A DNA stretch of 64,000 bases from Ilyomonas limi (lineage in GTDB: Bacteria > Bacteroidota > Bacteroidia > Chitinophagales > Chitinophagaceae). Positions 54,482 to 62,153 of this stretch are shown here, piece by piece. The DNA is taken from the NCBI RefSeq assembly GCF_005233845.1, contig NZ_SZQL01000008.1, positions 62,001-126,000 on the forward strand. Reading direction: 5' to 3'. The position numbers and the translations under genes are program-made. Under the pieces are notes generated by a model. That model was given only the letters and a program-made list of their open reading frames with translations, was not told where the DNA came from and made no database searches. Within the stretch, counting starts at the first letter, position 1. Each line of letters starts with the position of its first letter.

Positions 54482-54509
54482 AAAAGGTGTCCGTTATCGA
54501 ACACCTTTT
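54482..54509 (-). promoter_or_regulatory. Palindromic activator site for the promoter at 54420
   Basis: Arms AAAAGGTGTCCG and CGAACACCTTTT around TTAT, one mismatch in 12; about 45 bp upstream of the promoter and followed by the conserved TGTACGGTTATG. Confidence 0.7.
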
Positions 54510-54530
54510 GTACGGTTATGGAGCCCACCT

Positions 54531-54554
54531 AAGTCCTCCCTAAAGGGAGGACTT
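54531..54554. repeat. Short hairpin at the stop of the gene at 54554
   Basis: AAGTCCTCCCT and AGGGAGGACTT form a perfect 11-bp stem with a 2-nt loop. The preceding GGAGCCCACCTAAGTCC matches the left end of the second repeat family, so this is probably a shortened copy. It could slow transcription coming from the gene at 54554. Confidence 0.6.
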
Positions 54555-57007
54555 TATTCTGTTCGCAAGCTCTTCACCGGGTTGGCTGTTGCCGCTTTGA
54601 TGGTTTGAATGCTTAAAGTGATTAATGCTATCAACAGCATGGCAGAACCGCTCACAATAAATACCCACCAGCTCATGGTTGTTCTATAAGCATAATCCTG
54701 CAACCATTCATATATTGCCCACCACGCCAATGGTGCAGCAATAACAAAAGCAAGAAAAACGAGCTGCATAAAGTCTGCTGATAAGACAGAAACAATATTT
54801 GCAACCGAAGCACCAAGCACTTTTCTTATACCTATTTCTTTTCTGCGTGTGTTGATAGTGTACATAACAAGACCTAATAAACCAAGACAACTTATGAATA
54901 TGGTAAGACCTGTTGCCCATTTTAGCAGGCTTGCAGTTCGTTGTTCACTTGCATAAAATGACGCAATGGTATCGTCGTAAAATTTGTAGTCAAAGTCTTC
55001 ATCGGGATAAATTTGTTTAAAAGCTTTTTGAATTTTTGCGATAGCAGTTTGCCACATTATGCCGCCTGGAGTATTTGGTTTTAGCCTGATATGGAAAAAA
55101 CCTCCGGTGCGTCCTTCGAATATCAGCGGTGTTATAGGCGTATGCATAGATTGATCATGAAAATCGTGCATTACACCCACTATCGGTTTACTCTTGCCAC
55201 TAATGTCTAATTGTTTCCCGATAGCATCTTCTGGCTCTTGAAAGCCCAGCAATTTTGCGTAGGTGTTATTAATGATTAATTCTTTGATGGTATCACTCGG
55301 TTCTACATTTCTTCCTGCAAGCAGTTTTATTCCATACACTTTAAAGTAATTCGGGTCGCCCCATCTTATCTGCACCTGCGCTTTTATCTCCGGCTTTGGC
55401 GTATAAGATACGTTAGAAAAAGCGGCACCTTCTTCTGCCGGCGAGAGAAATCCCCTGCTTGCAACTTCCACTTCAGGAATAGCATTGATAGCATTTATTA
55501 ATTGTTGTCCATGCACAGCTGCTGTATCACGCGGTGTTACAAACGTGATGATGCCCTCTTTATTAAAGCCTAAATCTGTATTCAATGAATAGTTGATTTG
55601 CTTGCTTACCATCATTGTTCCGATAATAAAAAACTGCGCTACCACAAACTGCGAAACTGTTAGCGCCTTTCTTATCCATGCATGGCGTGTTTCACTGCCG
55701 TTCGTAAAAGCCTGGTTCTTTAAAACAATTACGGGTTTATATCCTGATAATATGAGTGCAGGATACAAGCCCGAAATAAAGCTTACAAAAACAGTAAGCA
55801 TGCATAAAAACACAACCACATAAGGCTGCTCCTGAAGATCAAAGCGTAAGCCTGGCGGAATAAAATCTGCAAAGAATTGCAACAACAACGGTGTTATTAC
55901 AACAGAAATAACAGAGGCAATTACCGTAATAAAAAACGTTTCTCCCAGAAATTGAAACACCAGTTGCTTTCTTGAACTGCCCATTGTTTTTCTTATACCA
56001 ATTTCCTTTGCACGTTGTGATGCATTGGCTGTAGTAAGATTGATAAAGTTGATACATGCTAACAATAGAAGAAAAGCTGCAATGGCAAACAAACCATATA
56101 GCGTTGGTTTATGTGCAATTCTTTGTCCAAAACCATTATACAGACTATTAAAATGAACATCGTTCAAAGGTTGCAGGCGAAAGCTCATGGTATTGGCTGC
56201 GTCTTTGTTTGCATCTTTATTATATTTATTTAAGAGCATTTTTAATTGTGCTTCTGTTTGTTGAGCATTGCCACCTTCTGCAAGTTTCACATACAGGTTA
56301 GAATATGCCATCCAGTCGTTCCAGACATTCATCATAAATTTATCCTGCAAGTGTGTTTTTGCAATGGTGGCAAACGAAATAAATTCAACAGCGGTAAAAC
56401 TTGTATGCTCATTCAAATCCTGTACAATGCCCGAAACTGTTGCAGTAATATCATCATTATAATTTATTTGCCTGCCAATAATATCGCTTGCAGACAATGA
56501 CGGGAAATATAGCTTTGCCCTGCTTTCAGTTAGTACAACATTGAAAGGATCCTGTAAAGAAGATTTTGGTGAACCTGCAATCCATTTGTGAGGCACCAGA
56601 TAAAAATATTGCGGATTGGTATAAACAATATCTGGTTGCTTTTTAAATACGGGTGGTTTGTCAGTACCTTCTTTTACGACGCTTACTTTTGCAGTGCCGT
56701 CACCCTGAAATTGCATAATGGGAACAGTTTGCTCAACGCCGGTCACTTCGTTTTGTATAGCGCCGCTTAAAGGTGCAGGTACAGCAGCGCTGTGCACTTC
56801 GTCGCCATTGAATTTTGCATCGAGCACAACACGGTAAATCCTGTCTCTACCAGGCTCAAATTTATCGTAGCTGAATTCGTAATAAGCAATAAGGAATATT
56901 ACGAGCGCAGCACTGATGCCAATGGATAATCCCAATACATTAATTATTGAGAAAATTTTGTTGCGCCAAAAGTTTCTGAATGCAGTAATGAAATAATTTT
57001 TGAACAT
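54554..57007 (-). CDS. FtsX/MacB-type orphan permease, array member 17
   Basis: An 817-residue member beginning MFKNYFITAFRNFWRNK. First motif QRAKEIGIRKTMGS at about 330-343 after LLACINFINLTTANAS, fifth helix from IRKALTVSQFVVAQ, second motif RRKEIGIRKVLGA at about 721 with LLGLVMYTINT before it, tail NPVKSLRTE. It opens the first periplasmic domain with FSYDKFEPGRDRIYRV. The N-terminus and first half resemble member 2 (MFHNYFITTIRN). Only 40 bp separate it from the upstream gene at 57048. Confidence 0.93.
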   Translation of the reverse strand: MFKNYFITAFRNFWRNKIFSIINVLGLSIGISAALVIFLIAYYEFSYDKFEPGRDRIYRVVLDAKFNGDEVHSAAVPAPLSGAIQNEVTGVEQTVPIMQFQGDGTAKVSVVKEGTDKPPVFKKQPDIVYTNPQYFYLVPHKWIAGSPKSSLQDPFNVVLTESRAKLYFPSLSASDIIGRQINYNDDITATVSGIVQDLNEHTSFTAVEFISFATIAKTHLQDKFMMNVWNDWMAYSNLYVKLAEGGNAQQTEAQLKMLLNKYNKDANKDAANTMSFRLQPLNDVHFNSLYNGFGQRIAHKPTLYGLFAIAAFLLLLACINFINLTTANASQRAKEIGIRKTMGSSRKQLVFQFLGETFFITVIASVISVVITPLLLQFFADFIPPGLRFDLQEQPYVVVFLCMLTVFVSFISGLYPALILSGYKPVIVLKNQAFTNGSETRHAWIRKALTVSQFVVAQFFIIGTMMVSKQINYSLNTDLGFNKEGIITFVTPRDTAAVHGQQLINAINAIPEVEVASRGFLSPAEEGAAFSNVSYTPKPEIKAQVQIRWGDPNYFKVYGIKLLAGRNVEPSDTIKELIINNTYAKLLGFQEPEDAIGKQLDISGKSKPIVGVMHDFHDQSMHTPITPLIFEGRTGGFFHIRLKPNTPGGIMWQTAIAKIQKAFKQIYPDEDFDYKFYDDTIASFYASEQRTASLLKWATGLTIFISCLGLLGLVMYTINTRRKEIGIRKVLGASVANIVSVLSADFMQLVFLAFVIAAPLAWWAIYEWLQDYAYRTTMSWWVFIVSGSAMLLIALITLSIQTIKAATANPVKSLRTE

Positions 57008-57047
57008 AAAAGATAGTTTTGCAGGAATTATAAATTAAGTATGCTGA

Positions 57048-59507
57048 TTATTCCGTTCTTAAGCTCTTCACCGGATTACTCAATGCCGCTTTGATGGATT
57101 GAAAACTTATTGTTGCAAGTGCGATAGCTACAGCCATTAAACCTGCCAATGCAAACAACCACCATTCAATGTTTATTCTGTAAGCGAAATCGTGCAGCCA
57201 GTTGTACATGGCAAACCAGGCTACCGGCGTGGCAATAACAAAGGCAATTAACACCAGTTTTATAAAATCTTTTGAAAGCAATGCCACAATGTTGGCAACA
57301 GAAGCACCTAATACTTTTCGTACACCAATTTCTTTGGTGCGTTGTGCGGTTGCAAAAAGGGATAAACCCATCAAGCCTAAACAAGCTATAAAAATGGCAA
57401 AGCCAGCAAAAATGCCGAATACTTTGCCAAACAATTCGTCATCCCTATATAACTTATTAAACTTATCATCCAGAAAATAATAATCGAAGTAGTTGCCGGG
57501 AAAGAATGTTTCAAATTTTGTTTTGATGGCCACTATTGTTGAAGGCAATGCTTTTGTATTTACCTTTATACAAATAGGATTATCGGTACCGTAGCTTGGT
57601 TGAAATATCGTTGGTTCAATAGGATAATGCAAAGACTTTTGATGAAAATCATTCATCACTCCAACAATATCCCAATCCTTTCCAAAGAAATTAATCTTCT
57701 TACCCACAGCACCTTCGCTGGAAGAGAAACCAAGCTGTTTAACAGCAGCCGCATTGATGATAATATTATGCAGTTTATCCCAGTCAGGATTGAAGTCAGT
57801 TGCTGTAAAATTTCGCCCCGCTATTACTTTAATGCCATACACCGGAATGAAATCTGCATCAATACTGCTACGGCGTAAGGAGAACTGTTCATCTAAGTTT
57901 TTGTCGGTACGTCTCACATTGAAAACTCTTGACATTTCATCGCCCGCAGTTCTGCTAATAACAGAAGCACCGTAAATATGTGGCAGTTGTTTTAGTTCAT
58001 TTTTAAAGCTGTTTTCTTTACCGATAAAAGTAGAATCCCAGTGTGTAAGCAATGGTGGTTTTACAACCAGCATTTGAGAAATGTTCATGCCTAATTCCTG
58101 TGCATTTAAAAACCGTATTTGTTTATACACTACAAATGAGCCGATGATTAACGCAATAGTGATTGCAAACTGCGATACCACCAATACTTTGCGCAATACA
58201 ATTCCTTTGGAAGAAGTAACAAATTTGCCTTTTAAAACCGATATAGGTTTGAATGCAGACAGCACAAAAGCAGGATAAAATCCTGAGCCCAAAATGCCTG
58301 CAATTAATAACACAGCAACAGCAATGGTAAGAGCATAGCCATTATATCCATTTTGCAATAGGAAAGCGAAGGAGAGCTGATGTTGTACTAAGGCATTAAA
58401 ACTGTTTTGAACAAGTGAAACTGTTAATACAGCAAGTACGATTGCAAACAGATTAATCACCAATGATTCTGTAAGAAACTGGCGGATCAACTGACTTCTG
58501 GTGGCACCCGTTACTTTGCGAATACCCACTTCTTTTGCCCGCTCCAGCGATTTTGCAGTGGAAAGATTTACATAATTTACCCATGCGATAATGATGATTA
58601 AAACAGCAATGATGAGTAAGCCCCAAACCACTGTTGCGTTGCCGGTTTTACCAATTTCATATTCATAATCAGAATACAAATGCGCCCTGATTAAAGGCTG
58701 CAAATGAAACTTTTCAACACTGCCACTCACCTTTGTACCCTGAAAATGCCGTTGACTAAAAGCATCCAGCTTTGCCTCCAGTTCTTTGTAATCTGTGCCC
58801 CGTTTTAATAATATATACTGCCAGAAATCAGAATCGGTAAAATCATAATCAGCTTCTTTCCAGTTTCCATTACCTGCATATAGCGTATTGTAAGAAATCA
58901 AAGCATCAAACTGCAGGTGTGAGTTTTCGGGAACGTCTTTACAAATGGCTGTTATTTTATAAGGCTGCTTATCCCTGGTAATTACAACTGTTTTTCCAAC
59001 TATCTCATTAAAATTATTACCTTTTATATCAAACAGTTTTCGGGCGAGTGTTTCGGTAAGAATAACGGTATTAATCTGTTGCAATCCGCTCTTGCTGTCG
59101 CCTGCAATAAACGGGTAAGAAAACATAGATAAAAACGAATTGTCTGCTGCCAAAGCAGTAACATCACCTATCATTTTATCACCATTACTTAATACCTGTT
59201 CGGAGTAAGGCTCTACTCTTGTGAAATCAACTACTTCCGGATAATCATCTTTTAAAGCTTTACCAATTGCAGAATAGGTAATGGTACCATGCTGTAACAG
59301 TTTACCCTCCCGGTAGCGGTCATTAGTAACGCGATAGAGATCGTTGGCATTAACATTAAAACGATCATAACTCAATTCAAAACTCACGTATTGTAATATC
59401 AAAAGGCAAGCCGCCATACCAATGGCGAGCCCTGCAATATTGATTGCAGAAAACAGCTTGTTTTTTCTTATGCTTCGTATGGCAATTTTTAAATAGTTGA
59501 TCAGCAT
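57048..59507 (-). CDS. FtsX/MacB-type orphan permease, array member 18
   Basis: An 819-residue member beginning MLINYLKIAIRSIRKNK. TM2 ends IIAWVNYVNLSTAKSL, the Trp-type shared with members 12 and 20. First motif ERAKEVGIRKVTGA at about 329-342, fifth helix from LRKVLVVSQFAITI, second motif RTKEIGVRKVLGA at about 723 with CLGLMGLSLFATA before it, tail NPVKSLRTE. The 117-bp gap upstream has no sigma-54-like site but includes the TTGTACATCTACC words found in several gaps. Confidence 0.93.
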   Translation of the reverse strand: MLINYLKIAIRSIRKNKLFSAINIAGLAIGMAACLLILQYVSFELSYDRFNVNANDLYRVTNDRYREGKLLQHGTITYSAIGKALKDDYPEVVDFTRVEPYSEQVLSNGDKMIGDVTALAADNSFLSMFSYPFIAGDSKSGLQQINTVILTETLARKLFDIKGNNFNEIVGKTVVITRDKQPYKITAICKDVPENSHLQFDALISYNTLYAGNGNWKEADYDFTDSDFWQYILLKRGTDYKELEAKLDAFSQRHFQGTKVSGSVEKFHLQPLIRAHLYSDYEYEIGKTGNATVVWGLLIIAVLIIIIAWVNYVNLSTAKSLERAKEVGIRKVTGATRSQLIRQFLTESLVINLFAIVLAVLTVSLVQNSFNALVQHQLSFAFLLQNGYNGYALTIAVAVLLIAGILGSGFYPAFVLSAFKPISVLKGKFVTSSKGIVLRKVLVVSQFAITIALIIGSFVVYKQIRFLNAQELGMNISQMLVVKPPLLTHWDSTFIGKENSFKNELKQLPHIYGASVISRTAGDEMSRVFNVRRTDKNLDEQFSLRRSSIDADFIPVYGIKVIAGRNFTATDFNPDWDKLHNIIINAAAVKQLGFSSSEGAVGKKINFFGKDWDIVGVMNDFHQKSLHYPIEPTIFQPSYGTDNPICIKVNTKALPSTIVAIKTKFETFFPGNYFDYYFLDDKFNKLYRDDELFGKVFGIFAGFAIFIACLGLMGLSLFATAQRTKEIGVRKVLGASVANIVALLSKDFIKLVLIAFVIATPVAWFAMYNWLHDFAYRINIEWWLFALAGLMAVAIALATISFQSIKAALSNPVKSLRTE

Positions 59508-59624
59508 GAGCTACAGTTATAAGTTGAATAAAACAGTATAAAATTTCGATATCTACTCTCTGTTCCGTATCATCCGTGTGCTACATTCAAATTGTACATC
59601 TACCATTACAAATCGCACCTTATA

Positions 59625-62051
59625 TCACTCCGTTCTCAAACTCTTCACAGGGTTTGCTATTGCAGCTTTGATTGCCTGGAAACTTACGGTTATAAATGCA
59701 ATGCTGATAGCAACAATGGCAGCGATGGCAAATACACTCCAGCCAATGCTGACGCGGTAAGCAAAATCCTGCAGCCAGCGTTGCATAAAGTAGTATGCAA
59801 CGGGTGATGCAATAACCAATGATATAACAACGAGTTTGATGAAATCTTTTGACAACAGCATAACGAGTCCTTGCGTGGTAGCGCCCAATACTTTGCGGAT
59901 ACCTACTTCTTTTTTTCTGCGTTCGGCGGTATAAGCAGCCAGTCCAAATAAGCCAAGACAACCAACAAATATGGCAATGCAGGTGAATATCATCAGCAGT
60001 GATCTCAGTTTATCTTCCGCCTTGTACATCTGTTCAAAATTGTCATCCAAAAACTTGTATTCAATAGGGTATTCAGGCGAATATTTACTCCAAACATTTT
60101 TTATATAACCAATGGTGTTTCCAATATTTGCGGCTTTCATTTTCACCGCTACTTTCCAGTAAGCATCCGGAAATATTTGCAACACGGCCGTTTCTACTCT
60201 ATCGTACAAACTCTTGTAATGAAAGTCTTTTACCACGCCAATTACTTGTCCTTCTTTTAAAGAATCGGGGTTTTTAGCACCCCATACTTTCCACCACAAC
60301 TTTTGCCCCAATGCTTTTTCAGGTGAGCCAAAGCCCAGTTGCTTAACTGCCGTTTCATTGATGATAAATGCATGGTCTTTATCAGTTTGCATGTTTTTGG
60401 AGAAGTCCCTGCCGGCCACTACTTCCAACCCTAACGTTTTGATATAATCAAAATCAACCATCAGCTGGGTTGCAGACTGGCTTTTATGCTCACCGTTACG
60501 GTCAACAATAATATCATCGCCGGCTACTGCATCGCCCGGGAAACCATAACCAATAGAAACAGAAGCAATTCCGGGAGATTGTTGTAATTCGTTCTTGAAT
60601 GTTTCATAATTCTTAAACATATCATCGCCGCGCATTGGAAAAAACAGGATTTGATCTTTATTAAAACCAAGATCGGTATTGTGCAGATAATCTACCTGTT
60701 TATAAACAATAATAGCACTGATGATCAGCAAGACTGTTAAGGCAAATTGTGTAATGACCAGTCCATGCCGTAACCACGGAATTTTACCCGGTTGTTCATC
60801 GCCCGTAAAGGAACCTTTTAATACTTTAATGGGCTTAAAATGGGACAACACTAATGCCGGATAAAAACCTGCACCTATACCTACCAGTAAAGTCAATGTG
60901 ATGAACAATACAATAGTTACCGGCTGTACAAATAAAATGGTGCTAATATGCTTGCCGGTAAAATCGTTTAACCACGGCAGTACAGTTACTGCCAGTATAA
61001 TAGAAATAACTACGCTGATGAAGGTGAGCAATACCGTTTCTCCAACAAACTGTAGCATCAGTTGTTTTCTATCGGCACCAATAGTCTTGCGAACGCCTAC
61101 CTCTTTGGCACGTTGCAGCGATTTGGCAGTAGCGAGATTAATAAAGTTGAAGCAGGCAATCAATAAAATAAAAATGGCAATTAAACTGAGGGCGTTTACA
61201 TACGTGATATTACCTCTTTGTGCTGCATCAAACTTAAAGTTGGCCGAATACAAATGGATTTTTCCTAAAGGTTGTAAATGCGCCAAATTGCTGCCCCTGT
61301 CATCGGGGTTAAAGGCTTTTGTTTTCGCCAACACAATCGCCTGAAACTTCTTTTCCAATGCATCTACATCTACCCCTTTTTTCAGCTTTGCATAACTGTA
61401 AAACTGTTGCCAGCCCCAGCTTTGCATGCGTTCTGCCGGTATGCCCGCAGCCGCCATAGGAGCGAGGTAGTTGAACTGTAAATGAAACTTCAGGTCTTTC
61501 TTAAACACACCTTTTACCAGCATCGGCGTTTTATCCATCAGTATCTGCTTACCTACCGGATTTGTATTTCCAAAAAATCGCTGTGCCATTTCTTCCGACA
61601 AAACAATAGAGGCAGGGTCATCCAATGCATCTGCAGCACTGCCCCATTTAAAAGGCAATGCAAATACATCCAGAAAACTGGAGTCGGCATAGTAACCACT
61701 TACTTCATACAGCTTTCTGTTATTTGCTTCAAACAGCACTTTATTTTCCGGCAACATCAGCACCTTTGCAGTTTGTTCTATTTCCGGAAAGTCGTGTTGC
61801 AAAGTGGTGGTAAACATAGGCGGCACTACTGCACGATCATCTGTTCCGTCATTATTAGTGTACGTATTGTATAACCGGTAAATTTGGCTTCCATCAGGTA
61901 TATTTTTATCATACTGATGTTCATCCCACACAAACAAACCGATGAGCAGGCAAGCGGTTAATCCTAATGTTAATCCTGCAATATTGATAAATGAAAAACC
62001 AACATGCCTTACCAGGTTTCTAAAGGCAACTTTGAAAAAGTTTTGTAGCAT
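59625..62051 (-). CDS. FtsX/MacB-type orphan permease, array member 19
   Basis: An 808-residue member beginning MLQNFFKVAFRNLVRHV. First motif QRAKEVGVRKTIGA at about 309-322 after LIACFNFINLATAKSL, fifth helix from LRHGLVITQFALTV, second motif RKKEVGIRKVLGA at about 712 with LFGLAAYTAER, tail NPVKSLRTE. The second periplasmic domain has an added Trp-rich stretch (LGQKLWWKVWGAKNPD) not seen in the other copies. The stop lies only a few bases from CCTTATATCACTCC, the same bases as at the stop of member 20. Confidence 0.93.
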   Translation of the reverse strand: MLQNFFKVAFRNLVRHVGFSFINIAGLTLGLTACLLIGLFVWDEHQYDKNIPDGSQIYRLYNTYTNNDGTDDRAVVPPMFTTTLQHDFPEIEQTAKVLMLPENKVLFEANNRKLYEVSGYYADSSFLDVFALPFKWGSAADALDDPASIVLSEEMAQRFFGNTNPVGKQILMDKTPMLVKGVFKKDLKFHLQFNYLAPMAAAGIPAERMQSWGWQQFYSYAKLKKGVDVDALEKKFQAIVLAKTKAFNPDDRGSNLAHLQPLGKIHLYSANFKFDAAQRGNITYVNALSLIAIFILLIACFNFINLATAKSLQRAKEVGVRKTIGADRKQLMLQFVGETVLLTFISVVISIILAVTVLPWLNDFTGKHISTILFVQPVTIVLFITLTLLVGIGAGFYPALVLSHFKPIKVLKGSFTGDEQPGKIPWLRHGLVITQFALTVLLIISAIIVYKQVDYLHNTDLGFNKDQILFFPMRGDDMFKNYETFKNELQQSPGIASVSIGYGFPGDAVAGDDIIVDRNGEHKSQSATQLMVDFDYIKTLGLEVVAGRDFSKNMQTDKDHAFIINETAVKQLGFGSPEKALGQKLWWKVWGAKNPDSLKEGQVIGVVKDFHYKSLYDRVETAVLQIFPDAYWKVAVKMKAANIGNTIGYIKNVWSKYSPEYPIEYKFLDDNFEQMYKAEDKLRSLLMIFTCIAIFVGCLGLFGLAAYTAERRKKEVGIRKVLGATTQGLVMLLSKDFIKLVVISLVIASPVAYYFMQRWLQDFAYRVSIGWSVFAIAAIVAISIAFITVSFQAIKAAIANPVKSLRTE

Positions 62052-62153
62052 AAAAGTGTATGTTTCGGGTTATCAAAAGGTATCTTATTCAACGCGGGTT
62101 TAGGCTTTTATATTGTAGTTGTTCACTTATGATATAGCATATCGTACCTTATA

